DNA from: CAVUBL01 sp963837945
Lineage (GTDB): Bacteria; Acidobacteriota; Thermoanaerobaculia; Multivoradales; DATKCC01
NCBI GenBank assembly: GCA_963837945.1
Contig: CAWIQD010000009.1
Span: 124,001 to 188,000 of the forward strand
Length of the DNA: 64,000 nt
Direction of reading: 5' to 3'
Every line of letters starts with the position of its first letter. Position 1 is the first letter of the stretch. Made by a program: the position numbers and the translations under genes. A model generated the notes under the pieces. The model was given only the letters and a program-made list of their open reading frames with translations, had not been told where the DNA came from and ran no database searches. Shown here one piece after another: positions 20,510-29,701 of the stretch.

Positions 20510-22225
20510 ATGACTGAGCCGACCTTGTACGAACGGGTGGTCGCCCGGGGCGGTCTCGCGCCGCCCGCCCCGAAGGTGAGGGCCTCGGCGGCGGTCGTCC
20601 TCTGGCGCCGCGACGCCGACGGCGAGATCGAGATCTACTGGATGCGCCGGGATCCGGAGATGAAGTTCATGGGCGGGTGGTACGCCTTTCCCGGGGGCGG
20701 CGTCTCCCGGCGCGACGTCACCGAGGACGAGGCGGGCGCCGCGGCGCGGTGGCTCACCGGCTCCCCCCCCGGCCTCGCCGCGGACGTCGTCTCCGGCGCC
20801 ATGCCCGAGACCCTCACGGCCGGCCTCGAGCCCCTCGCCCCGGACCGGACGCCCGGCCTGGTCGCGGCCACCCTCCGCGAGCTGTTCGAGGAGACCGCCC
20901 TGCTCCCCACCGCGGGCGGCGGCTGGGCGGGCGGGATCGCCGCCGAGCGCCTGGCCGAGTCGCGCCGCGAGCTCCTCGCCAAGCGCGCGGGTTTCGGCGA
21001 GATCCTCACCGGCCTGGGACTGGTCCTCGACGCCTCGCGGCTGCTCTTCGCCGGCCGCTGGCTGACGCCTCCCTTCGCGCCGGTCCGCTTCGACAACCGC
21101 TTCTTCCTCCTCGAGCACGGTCCCGAGGCCCCCGAGCCGGCCGACTCGGAGGAGGCGGTCGCGGCGGAGTGGATCCGGCCGCGCGAGGCCCTCGGTCGCT
21201 GGCAGCGCGGCGAGGTGATGGCGGCGCCGCCGATCGTCCACCTGCTGCGGGTGCTGGCCGACCGGGCGGCCGGCGAGCCCTCCGGCTCGACCGCCCCGGC
21301 CCCACTCGGCGGCGAGGCCTGGCTCGAGCGCCTGCGCCAGCCCGAGGAGGCGAACCTCGGGCCGCTGCGCAACGTCGAGCTGAGGCCCGGGCTGATCCTC
21401 TTTCCCCTGCGCACGCCGACGCTGCCGCCGGCGAGCCACACCAACTGCTACCTCGTGGGCACCGGCGAGGCCGTGCTGGTCGACCCCGGCACGCCGGATC
21501 GCGACGAGGCCGGCCGCCTGGCCGAAGCGCTCGAGGCCGCCCACTCTCGGCTCGGCCGGCGGGTGACCGCGATCTGGCTCACCCACCACCACCCGGACCA
21601 CGTGGGCGGGGCCGAGCGGCTGCGCGAGCGCCTCGGCGTGCCGGTGGCGGCGCACGCGGCGACCGCCGAACGCCTCGCCGAACGGGGAATCGCCGTCGAC
21701 CGCCTGCTCGCCGACGGCGAGCGCGTCGAGCTCGCGGGCGAAAGCGGCGAGGCGAGCCGGCCGCCGGTCGCGCTCCGGGTCCTCCACACGCCGGGGCACG
21801 CCCGCGGCCACCTCTGCTTCTACGAGGAGGGCCTGGGATCGCTCCTCGCCGGGGACATGGTCTCGGCGATCTCGACGATCGTGATCGATCCGCCCGAGGG
21901 CGACATGGACGCGTACCTCGCCTCGCTCGAGCGGCTGGCGCGGCTGGCGCCCCGCACCCTGTTCCCGGGCCACGGGCCGCCGCTCGCCGACGCCGTGGGC
22001 AAGCTCCGCGCGCTGGTCGAGCACAGGTCGTGGCGCGAGCGGAGGGTCCTCGAAGCCTGGCGCACCGGCATGCGCGAGCCGCGGGAGATGCTGCCGGCGG
22101 TCTACGACGACGCTCCGCGCGAGGCCTGGCCGCTCGCCGAGCGCCAGATCGAGGCCCACCTGCGCCGCCTCGCCCGCTCCGGAGCCATCGACGATCCGGC
22201 GCGAAGCACTCCGGACGGACCGTGA
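20510..22225 (+). CDS. NUDIX hydrolase - metallo-beta-lactamase fold fusion
   Basis: A 571-residue two-domain protein. Residues about 20-250 form a NUDIX domain (ASAAVVLWRRDADGEIEIYW, FPGGGVSRRD, and a degenerate Nudix box with AATLRELFEETALL). Residues about 285-560 form a metallo-beta-lactamase-fold hydrolase: HTNCYLVG, metal motif THHHPDHVGG, TPGHARGHL, AGDMVS and FPGHGP, as in LACTB2-like proteins. The NUDIX half probably cleaves a nucleoside diphosphate linked moiety (CoA-type or similar), the MBL half an ester or phosphodiester; both substrates unknown. Its stop overlaps the GTG of the phosphoesterase downstream, so the two are probably coupled. Confidence 0.88.
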   Translation: MTEPTLYERVVARGGLAPPAPKVRASAAVVLWRRDADGEIEIYWMRRDPEMKFMGGWYAFPGGGVSRRDVTEDEAGAAARWLTGSPPGLAADVVSGAMPETLTAGLEPLAPDRTPGLVAATLRELFEETALLPTAGGGWAGGIAAERLAESRRELLAKRAGFGEILTGLGLVLDASRLLFAGRWLTPPFAPVRFDNRFFLLEHGPEAPEPADSEEAVAAEWIRPREALGRWQRGEVMAAPPIVHLLRVLADRAAGEPSGSTAPAPLGGEAWLERLRQPEEANLGPLRNVELRPGLILFPLRTPTLPPASHTNCYLVGTGEAVLVDPGTPDRDEAGRLAEALEAAHSRLGRRVTAIWLTHHHPDHVGGAERLRERLGVPVAAHAATAERLAERGIAVDRLLADGERVELAGESGEASRPPVALRVLHTPGHARGHLCFYEEGLGSLLAGDMVSAISTIVIDPPEGDMDAYLASLERLARLAPRTLFPGHGPPLADAVGKLRALVEHRSWRERRVLEAWRTGMREPREMLPAVYDDAPREAWPLAERQIEAHLRRLARSGAIDDPARSTPDGP

Positions 22226-23043
22226 AGCTCTGGGCCATCGCCGACCTCCACCTGCGCCACGAGGCCAACCGGCGGGCGGTCGAGCAGCTCGTCCCGCGGC
22301 CGGACGACTGGCTGATCCTGGCCGGCGACGTCGGCGAGACCGAGGAGCACCTGCGCTTCGCCCTCGACGTCCTCTCGCGCCGCTTCGCGCGGCTGCTCTG
22401 GGTGCCCGGCAACCACGACCTGTGGACCCCGCCCTCGGCTCCCACCGCCTTCGAGGGCGACGCCGGCTATCGGCGCCTGGTCGAGATCTGCCGCCAGCGC
22501 GACGTCCTGACGCCGGAGGATCCCTACCCGCTCTGGCCCGGCTCGCCAGCGGAGCGGCCGGTCCGGATCGCGCCCCTGTTCCTGCTCTACGACTACACCT
22601 TCGGGCCGGACGGGGTGCCGCCGGAGCGCGCGGTCCAGTGGGCGATGGAGGCCGAGACGCTGTGCGCCGACGAGATCCTGCTCAAGCCGACGCCCTACCC
22701 GTCGCGCGAAGCCTGGTGCGCCGAGCGCTGCGAGGAGGCCGCCGAGCGCCTCGCCGCCGCCACCGCCCACGGCGAGGAGCTGGTGCTGGTCAACCATTGG
22801 CCGTTGCGCCGCGAGCTCGCGGTGCTGCCCGCCGTGCCCCGCTTCGCCGTCTGGTGCGGCACCCGGCGGACCGAGGACTGGCACCGGCGCTTCCGGGCTC
22901 GGGCCGTGGTCTACGGCCACCTCCACATCCCCAGGACGACGATCATCGACGGCGTGCCCTTCGACGAGGTCTCGTTCGGCTACCCGCGCAACTGGCACGG
23001 CCGCCGGACCCTGGACCAGGCGTTGCGCCAGGTCCTCGATTGA
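22222..23043 (+). CDS. Calcineurin-like metallophosphoesterase
   Basis: A 273-residue cytoplasmic phosphoesterase starting at GTG 22222, overlapping the upstream stop (GTGA). Metal-binding motifs of the family are intact and in order: ADLHLRHE, GDVGE, GNHDLW, NHWPLR and GHLH (YGHLHIPRTT). No signal peptide. Coupling to a NUDIX-MBL protein suggests a shared nucleotide or phosphoester metabolism, but the substrate cannot be told from sequence. Confidence 0.85.
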   Translation: MKLWAIADLHLRHEANRRAVEQLVPRPDDWLILAGDVGETEEHLRFALDVLSRRFARLLWVPGNHDLWTPPSAPTAFEGDAGYRRLVEICRQRDVLTPEDPYPLWPGSPAERPVRIAPLFLLYDYTFGPDGVPPERAVQWAMEAETLCADEILLKPTPYPSREAWCAERCEEAAERLAAATAHGEELVLVNHWPLRRELAVLPAVPRFAVWCGTRRTEDWHRRFRARAVVYGHLHIPRTTIIDGVPFDEVSFGYPRNWHGRRTLDQALRQVLD

Positions 23044-23088
23044 TCGGATCGCCCCCTGCCGGACCTGCGCACCGCGCCCGAGGCCGTC

Positions 23089-24357
23089 CTACTCGTAGCG
23101 CAGGGCCGCCGAGGGATCGACCCGCGCCGCCAGCCAGGCAGGAAAGAGGCAGGCCACGAGGGTGATCGAGAGGGTGAAGGCGACCACCGCCCCCAGGTCC
23201 GAGAGCTCGATCCGGAAGGGCACCGACGAGAGGAAGTAGATCGCCGCCACCTCCGGGTCGAACCGGATCAGGTGGAAGGTGGTGATGGTCCACGCGACCC
23301 CAGAGCCGAGCGCCACGCCCAGGAGCGTGCCGGCGGCGCCGAGGAGCCCGCCGTAGAGCAGGAAGATCGAGCGCAGCCCGTTGGGGGTGACGCCGAGCGT
23401 CGCCAGCACGCCGATGTCGCGCATCCGCTCGCGCACCAGCACGATCAGGGTCGACGCGGTGTTGAACGTCGAGACCGCGACGATCAGGCCGAGGAGCAGG
23501 AACAGGACCAGCTGCTGCAGCTTGAGGGCCGTGAACAGACCCCGGTTGAGCTCACGGGCGTCGGTGACCATGTAGCCAGCGCCGAGGATCTTCTCGGCGC
23601 GTTCCACCACCCGTGCGGTGTCGTCGAGGTTGGCGACCGCGATCTCCACCAGGTCGGTCGAGCCTTCGACCCCGGTCAGGTCCCGCACCTTCCGGCGGTC
23701 CATCGCGACCCAGCTGCGGTCGAACTCGGCGAAGCCGGACTGGAAAGTGCCCGTCACCCGCAGGGTCGAGTAATGGAACCGCGGCCTCCCGCCGCCGAAG
23801 CCGAGCACCACCAGGCGCAGGACGTCGCCCCGGCGGGCACCCAGGTCGCGCGCCAGCTCGCTTCCCAGGATTGCGCCCGGCACGCCGTCGGCGATCGCGA
23901 GCTGCTCGGCGGTGCCCGAGAGAAGGCCCTCGCCGGGGTCGACCCCGCGGAGCGTCACCTCGACCTGGCGGGGCTCCCCGGCCCCCGGCCCGGGGTGGCC
24001 GGGGGCGGCCGAAGCGGGCGCCGAGAGGGACCCCTGGGCGTAGGCGACCTGGCCCGCCCGCTCGACGCCGGGAGCGCTCCGCAGGGCCTGGAGGGTCGCC
24101 GCCGGGAGATGCGCGCCCCCCTCGCCCGGCGCCAGGGGATAGGCGAGCACCGCGGCGTTCCCCGACAGGAGCTTCGCCTCGAGGTCCTCCCGGTAGCCGC
24201 TCATCAGGGCCATGGCGATGACCATGGCGGTGACACCGAGGGTGGTGGCCGCCAGCGCGGCGCGGGCGGTGCCGTCGAGCAGGCGGCTGCGCCGGTGGCG
24301 GAGGAACCGCCAGGCGACGATCCACGGCACCGGGCCCGAGAGCGGAGCGCGGTTCAC
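23089..24357 (-). CDS. LolC/LolE-type ABC transporter permease (FtsX family)
   Basis: A 422-residue inner-membrane permease: one TM helix near the N-terminus (about 25-50, after FLRHRRSR), a large extracytoplasmic MacB-PCD-like domain, then three C-terminal TM helices (from QLVLFLLLGLIVAVSTFNTA) and the ending PSAALRYE. This topology matches lipoprotein-releasing LolC/E. I chose GTG 24357 because earlier in-frame starts would translate the intergenic hairpin repeat. No LolD-type ATPase is adjacent, so the partner ATPase lies elsewhere. Confidence 0.8.
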   Translation of the reverse strand: MNRAPLSGPVPWIVAWRFLRHRRSRLLDGTARAALAATTLGVTAMVIAMALMSGYREDLEAKLLSGNAAVLAYPLAPGEGGAHLPAATLQALRSAPGVERAGQVAYAQGSLSAPASAAPGHPGPGAGEPRQVEVTLRGVDPGEGLLSGTAEQLAIADGVPGAILGSELARDLGARRGDVLRLVVLGFGGGRPRFHYSTLRVTGTFQSGFAEFDRSWVAMDRRKVRDLTGVEGSTDLVEIAVANLDDTARVVERAEKILGAGYMVTDARELNRGLFTALKLQQLVLFLLLGLIVAVSTFNTASTLIVLVRERMRDIGVLATLGVTPNGLRSIFLLYGGLLGAAGTLLGVALGSGVAWTITTFHLIRFDPEVAAIYFLSSVPFRIELSDLGAVVAFTLSITLVACLFPAWLAARVDPSAALRYE

Positions 24358-24358
24358 A

Positions 24359-24430
24359 TCGGATCTCCCCCTCACCCTCGATCCCTCTCCCACCCTCGCG
24401 GGGAGAGGGACGCCGCCGCCCGGCGTCGGC
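24359..24430. repeat. CCCTC/GAGGG hairpin repeat, locus d
   Basis: CCCTCTCCCACCCTCGCGGGGAGAGGG-type palindrome between carA and the LolC/E permease, immediately upstream of the chosen GTG start; reads as spurious coding if the start is placed too early. Confidence 0.65.
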
Positions 24431-24454
24431 ACAGCGGATCACCCTGGACGTTGG

Positions 24455-25584
<1,130 letters not shown>

Positions 25585-25588
<4 letters not shown>

Positions 25589-26616
25589 TGCGCGGCGAGT
25601 GCCCCGAGGCTGCGCTCGACGACCGGAGCGAGCGCGCGCGCCTCTTCCATGAGCTGCTCGAACTCCTGCGGGAGGATCGCCTGCTTGCCGTCGGAGAGCG
25701 CCCGCTCCGGCTGGTCGTGGACCTCCACCATCACGCCGTCGGCGCCCACGGCGATCGCCGCCCGGGCGAGCGGCAGCACCTTGTGGCGCTTGCCGCTGGC
25801 GTGGCTCGGGTCGCACAGGATCGGCAGGTGGCTGATGCGCTGGACCGCCGGCACGGCCGAGATGTCGAGGGTGTTGCGGGTGTGGTCGGCGAAGGTGCGG
25901 ATGCCGCGCTCGCAGAGCACCACCTGGCGGTTGCCCTCGTCGAGCAGGTACTCGGCGGCGAGCAGCAGCTCGGTGATCGTGGCGTTCATGCCGCGCTTCA
26001 AGAGCACCGGCCGGCCGCAGCGGCCGGCGCGCTTGAGGAGGGTGTAGTTCTGCATGTTGCGGGCGCCGATCTGGACCATGTCGGCGTACTCCGCGACCGC
26101 GTCGAGCACGTCGATGTCGGTCGCCTCGGTCACCACCGGCAGGCCGGTCTCCTCGCGCACCCGGGCGAGGATCTCGAGGCCCTCGAGCCCCAGTCCCTGG
26201 AAGCTGTAGGGGCTGGTCCTCGGCTTGTAGGCCCCGCCCCGCAGGATCTGCGCGCCGGCGGACTTGACCGCCCGCGCGATGCGCAGGGTCTGCTCGTAGC
26301 TCTCGACCGAGCACGGGCCGGCGATGATCGTCAGCTCCGGCCCGCCGATCCGGACGCCCGCCACCTCGACCACGGTGTCGTGGGGCTGGAACTCGCGCGA
26401 CACCAGCTTGTAGGGATGGCTGACCGGGATGACCTCGAGCACGCCGTCGAGCGACTCGAAGTAGGCCGGCTCGATGACGCCGAGGTTGCCGGTGATCCCG
26501 ATCGCCGTGCGCTGGGCGCCCGGGATGGGATTGGCCTTGAGCCCCTGCTCCTCGATCCGGTGGACGACCTGGTCCACCTGATCCGGTGAGGCGTCCATCT
26601 TCATCACGATCAGCAT
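25585..26616 (-). CDS. aroF: 3-deoxy-7-phosphoheptulonate (DAHP) synthase with N-terminal regulatory domain
   Basis: First enzyme of the shikimate pathway, condensing phosphoenolpyruvate and erythrose 4-phosphate. 343 residues from ATG 26616. Residues 1-75 form the ferredoxin-like (ACT-like) regulatory domain of the Thermotoga-type I-beta enzymes (MLIVMKMDASPDQVDQVV), predicting aromatic amino acid feedback. The barrel follows: TIIAGPCSVES, RGGAYKPRTSPYSFQG, PVLLKRGMNATI, and DPSHASGKR near the C-terminus. An in-frame ATG at 26736 is less likely because its extension is unlike the family. It precedes carA with a 4-nt overlap. Confidence 0.93.
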
Positions 26617-26747
26617 GGCTCGAGATCCTCGTCCCTGCGGTCGCGAGCGGGCCTCCGCCGGCGCCAGGGGTTCGGGTATGATAGCAGAGCGTCGATCCTC
26701 TCCCGCGGGCGCCCGCAGGCGGTTCGGCGACCTCACGGAAAGGCACC

Positions 26748-27542
26748 ATGCACCCCGTCCGACCGATCCGCACCGCTCTCCTCGCTCTCGCCCTGCTCCT
26801 CGCGGCGCTGCCCGCCGCGGCCTACACCATCGTGCTGACCGACGGCTCGAAGATCGTGGCCGACCACGAGTACCGGGTGGAGGACGGCAAGGCGATCATC
26901 ACGCTCCCCAACGGCACCGAGACCTTCCTCGACGCCTCCGAGATCGACCGCAAGGCGACCGAGGAGGCGAACAAGCAGGGCTACGGCACCGCGCTGGTGA
27001 TCAAGGACGGCACGGCGAAGGAGCTCGAGCCCGCCGACAAGCCGGCCGCGCAGCACGAGAAGACCCTCGCCGAGCTCGCCGCCGAACGCGCCGGCCAGCG
27101 GCCCCGCCTCGAGCCGAGGCGCCGGGAGGGCTCGACCGACCTCGCCCAGCCGAGCAAGACGCTCGCCGGCTACGTCGACCTCGGCACGCTCACCCGCCGC
27201 CCCTTCCCGGATCTCGAGCTCGCCTCCGAGCTGCAGCGCTTCTTCCGGGGCCAGGGCATCGACAACGTCGAGCTCTATCAGGGCACCCGGCAGGACCGTC
27301 CCTTCGCGGAGATCACGACGAACTCCGAGGCCTCGGTCTTCCGAGCCCTCCAGGTGGCCGCCGAGGCGCTGCTGGCGGTGCGCGAGAGCCATCCGAAGCA
27401 GATCGAGGCCCTGGAGGTGCTCCTCGCGACGCCCGACCGGTCGCGGGCAGGCCAGTTCGTGCTCACGCCGGACCTCGCCCAGGAGCTGGTCGGCGACAAC
27501 GTCGAGGTGAGCCGGTTCTTCGTGGAGAACGTGGAGTTTTGA
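26748..27542 (+). CDS. Secreted protein of unknown function
   Basis: A 264-residue protein with a clear Sec signal peptide (ALLALALLLAALPAAAYT, cleavage about residue 25). It continues with a short domain reading YTIVLTDGSKIVADHEYRVE and GKAIITLPNGTETFLDASEI, resembling the small repeat-like N-terminal modules of other acidobacterial secreted proteins, then a Lys/Glu-rich linker (80-125) and an alpha/beta C-terminal part. GGAAAGG lies about 6 nt before ATG 26748. Divergent from aroF. No enzyme motif recognised. Confidence 0.7.
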   Translation: MHPVRPIRTALLALALLLAALPAAAYTIVLTDGSKIVADHEYRVEDGKAIITLPNGTETFLDASEIDRKATEEANKQGYGTALVIKDGTAKELEPADKPAAQHEKTLAELAAERAGQRPRLEPRRREGSTDLAQPSKTLAGYVDLGTLTRRPFPDLELASELQRFFRGQGIDNVELYQGTRQDRPFAEITTNSEASVFRALQVAAEALLAVRESHPKQIEALEVLLATPDRSRAGQFVLTPDLAQELVGDNVEVSRFFVENVEF

Positions 27543-27557
27543 TCGGATTCGCTCAAC

Positions 27558-27575
27558 GGGCACCGTCGGGTGCCC
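27558..27575 (+). terminator. Hairpin terminator candidate after the secreted-protein gene
   Basis: GGGCACC (27558-27564), 4-nt loop, GGTGCCC (27569-27575), 16 bp after the stop codon; a second 7-bp hairpin GGCCGAG/CTCGGCC follows at 27593-27612. No T-run, as is common in high-GC genomes. Confidence 0.45.
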
Positions 27576-27656
27576 CGCGGACGGTTCGCCCGGCCGAGAC
27601 GGAGCTCGGCCGCTTCATCGGTCCGGAGTGATTCCGCAGCCAGCAAAGACGATGGG

Positions 27657-27725
27657 AGGGGGCGTCCCCTTCCCCCCCGTGGGGTGGGAAGGGGATCGAG
27701 GGGTTGCGGGGGGCATCCGATGAAT
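27657..27725. repeat. CCCTC/GAGGG hairpin repeat, locus e
   Basis: CCCCTTCCCCCCCGTGGGGTGGGAAGGGG followed by ATCGAGGGGTTGCGG and CATCCGATGA, very close to one unit of the 63-bp array at 18.3 kb. The rest of the gap 27543-27847 holds two hairpins and the REP-like element; no gene seen. Confidence 0.75.
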
Positions 27726-27819
27726 CTCGCGGTCTCGACTAGCCGTTCCGACGCGCGCAGGCTCGGGTGCTCGGCGTGGACGGGGGACCAGCGGCCCATG
27801 ACGCCGAAAACTTTCCAGA

Positions 27820-27851
27820 CGCCTCGTCGGTTTGAGGCGGAGCTTCGTTAG
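27820..27851. repeat. REP-like hairpin, copy 2
   Basis: CGCCTC (27820-27825) and GAGGCG (27834-27839) around an 8-nt loop, nearly identical to 1603-1634. It overlaps the stop codon of the 27848-28225 gene and may serve as a terminator on the minus strand. Confidence 0.5.
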
Positions 27852-28225
27852 CAAGGGAGCCCGCCTTCGTCGTCGCCGGGGAGGCGGGCGAGGCCCAGGT
27901 AGTCCTCGACGCTCCGGCCGACCCGGCGGGCGAAGCGGTCGGTGTAGCTCTCCACCTCGCCCACCGGCTCGTCGAGGAAGATCCGCTCGATCCGGAAGAG
28001 CGGGAAGAACATGGTCGCGAGGTCGAGGGTCAGGCCTTCGCCCCGCGCCGCCTGGGCCGTCCAGTCGTCGAAGCTCTCGACGCCGATCCCGCGCAGGACC
28101 ACGCCGGCCATCCCGATCTCGCCCAGGATCCCCCAGTACTTCTCGGTCGGTCCGGTCAGGTTCACGATGACCGGGGCGCCGGGGGGGATGCGCGGGGCCT
28201 CGAGCCGCGGGACCCCGCCGGTCAC
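27848..28225 (-). CDS. Conserved hypothetical protein downstream of methylmalonyl-CoA epimerase
   Basis: A 125-residue protein beginning at GTG 28225, which overlaps the epimerase stop (GTGA). Blocks APVIVNLTGPTEKYWGILGE, GVVLRGIGVESFDDW and MFFPLFRIERIFLDEPVGEV suggest a small, compact, possibly Sm/Hfq-like beta domain followed by an acidic C-terminal helix (SVEDYLGLARLPGDDEG). Similar proteins occur in acidobacteria in this neighbourhood. Function unknown; translational coupling suggests a link to the propionyl-CoA branch or simply shared expression. Confidence 0.6.
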   Translation of the reverse strand: MTGGVPRLEAPRIPPGAPVIVNLTGPTEKYWGILGEIGMAGVVLRGIGVESFDDWTAQAARGEGLTLDLATMFFPLFRIERIFLDEPVGEVESYTDRFARRVGRSVEDYLGLARLPGDDEGGLPC

Positions 28226-28650
28226 GGCGCGGGCCCCCTTTGCGTCGGTGCCGCGGCCGGCTCCGAGAGCTCGACCAGCACGCCGCCGGCGCTTCTCGGG
28301 TGGACGAACTGCACCCGCGCCCCGCCGGCTCCGGCGGTCGGCGCGGGCCGGAGGACCTCGACTCCGGCCGCGCGGAGCGCCGCGTCGTCCGCCGCCACGT
28401 CGTCCGAGCCCAGGCAAACGTGGTGGACTCCGGGTCCGCGGCGCGCGAGGAAGGTGGCGACCGCGGAATCTTCGCGGGTCGACTCCAGCAGCTCGATCCG
28501 GCTCTCGCCGCACCGGATCATCGCCACCCGCACCCCCTCCTCGGGCACCTCTTCGATCTCCTCGACACGGAGCCCCAGGGCCTCCCAGAAGCGCCGCGCC
28601 TCCGCGATCGAGGTGACCGCGATGCCGACGTGGTCGATCTTGCCGATCAT
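28222..28650 (-). CDS. mce: Methylmalonyl-CoA epimerase
   Basis: Interconverts (2R)- and (2S)-methylmalonyl-CoA between propionyl-CoA carboxylase and methylmalonyl-CoA mutase. 142 residues, vicinal-oxygen-chelate fold with metal ligands in IDHVGIAV (His), GVHHVCLGSDD (His) and VLVELSEP (Glu). ATG 28650 overlaps the meaB stop (ATGA) and the stop overlaps the next gene's GTG, so this is the middle gene of a tightly coupled unit. Confidence 0.92.
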   Translation of the reverse strand: MIGKIDHVGIAVTSIAEARRFWEALGLRVEEIEEVPEEGVRVAMIRCGESRIELLESTREDSAVATFLARRGPGVHHVCLGSDDVAADDAALRAAGVEVLRPAPTAGAGGARVQFVHPRSAGGVLVELSEPAAAPTQRGPAP

Positions 28651-29627
28651 CGGACGCTCGCCTCCTCCTCCGCTTCGCCGCCGGCGTCCCGTTCCACGAC
28701 CTCGCGGAACAGGCGCTCGGCGGCCTCGTACGGGTCCCTCCGTTCGCGGTGGGCCGCGATCGCCTGGCGGGCGATGCCGTCCGAGCGGCCGGCGGCCGCG
28801 AGCACGCGCGCCTTCAGGAGCTGCTCGATCCGCAGCTCCAGGCGCCGCCGGCGGCGCTCGGCCAGCCGGTCGCCCTCGGCGAGCCAGCCGCGGTGGGCCT
28901 CGAGGGCGCCGGCGAGCTCCTCGATCCCTTCGTCGCGGGTGGCGACCGTCCGGACGACGGGCGGCACCCAGGCGCCCGGATCGGGCGAGCCACCGGCGAT
29001 CTCGAGCATGAAGCGCAGGTCCTTCTCGGTCCGCTCGACGCCCTCGCGGTCCGCCTTGTTGAGCACGAAGACGTCGGCGATCTCGAGCAGCCCCGCCTTG
29101 TTCGCCTGGATGTCGTCCCCCATCCCCGGCACCACCACCACCGCCACCGTGTCGACGCTCCGCACCACGTCCACCTCGTCCTGGCCCACGCCGACGGTCT
29201 CCACCAGGATCCGGTCGAAACCGGCGGCGTCGAGGACGTCGACGGCGTCGTGGGCGGCCGCCGCGAGCCCACCCAGGGCGCCCCGCGTGGCCATCGAGCG
29301 AATGAACACCCCCGGGTCGGTGTAGAGCGACTGCATGCGCACCCGGTCGCCGAGCAGAGCCCCGCCGGTGAACGGGCTGGTCGGGTCGATCGCCAGGACG
29401 GCGACGCTCTCGCCGGCGCGCCGGGCGTGGCGGGCGAGGGCCTCGACCAGGGTCGACTTGCCGGAGCCGGGCGGGCCGGTCAGCCCGACGAGCCGCGCCC
29501 GGCCGGTCGCCGGGTAGAGCCGCGCGACCAGCTCCCGGGCCTCGGCGCCGCCCCGCTCGAGCCGCGAGATCGCCCGCCCCAGCGCCCGGGAGTCGCGGGC
29601 CTCGATGCCCCGGACGAGCTCGTCCAT
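28647..29627 (-). CDS. meaB: Methylmalonyl-CoA mutase-associated GTPase MeaB (ArgK family)
   Basis: G-protein chaperone that protects and reloads B12-dependent methylmalonyl-CoA mutase. 326 residues. P-loop GPPGSGKST (about 53-61), FIRSMATRGALGG, ETVGVGQDE with the Walker B-like Asp nearby, and NKADRE guanine specificity motif, followed by the C-terminal dimerisation helices. Start ATG 29627 precedes VRGIEARDSRALGRAISRLE, the normal N-terminus. The mutase subunits are not in the window. Stop overlaps the mce start. Confidence 0.94.
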   Translation of the reverse strand: MDELVRGIEARDSRALGRAISRLERGGAEARELVARLYPATGRARLVGLTGPPGSGKSTLVEALARHARRAGESVAVLAIDPTSPFTGGALLGDRVRMQSLYTDPGVFIRSMATRGALGGLAAAAHDAVDVLDAAGFDRILVETVGVGQDEVDVVRSVDTVAVVVVPGMGDDIQANKAGLLEIADVFVLNKADREGVERTEKDLRFMLEIAGGSPDPGAWVPPVVRTVATRDEGIEELAGALEAHRGWLAEGDRLAERRRRRLELRIEQLLKARVLAAAGRSDGIARQAIAAHRERRDPYEAAERLFREVVERDAGGEAEEEASVR

Positions 29628-29635
29628 CGGAGCGC

Positions 29636-29682
29636 CCCCCTCGCCCTCGATCCCTCTCCCACCCTCCGGTCCTGCCGCACCG
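29636..29682. repeat. CCCTC/GAGGG repeat, locus f (half element)
   Basis: CCCTCGATCCCTCTCCCACCCTCC between meaB and the acyl-CoA dehydrogenase; same sequence as the left half of locus d, with the right half diverged. Confidence 0.5.
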
Positions 29683-29701
29683 GAATGGATCCGGCGGGCG
29701 C

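Noticed and set aside
20139..20513. Possible small gene in the 20.1-20.5 kb gap
   Set aside because: Most of the frame is repeat and hairpin sequence (runs of Ser/Ile/Pro) with no ribosome site.
24358..24432. Earlier start for the LolC/E permease
   Set aside because: The extra residues only translate the intergenic hairpin repeat.
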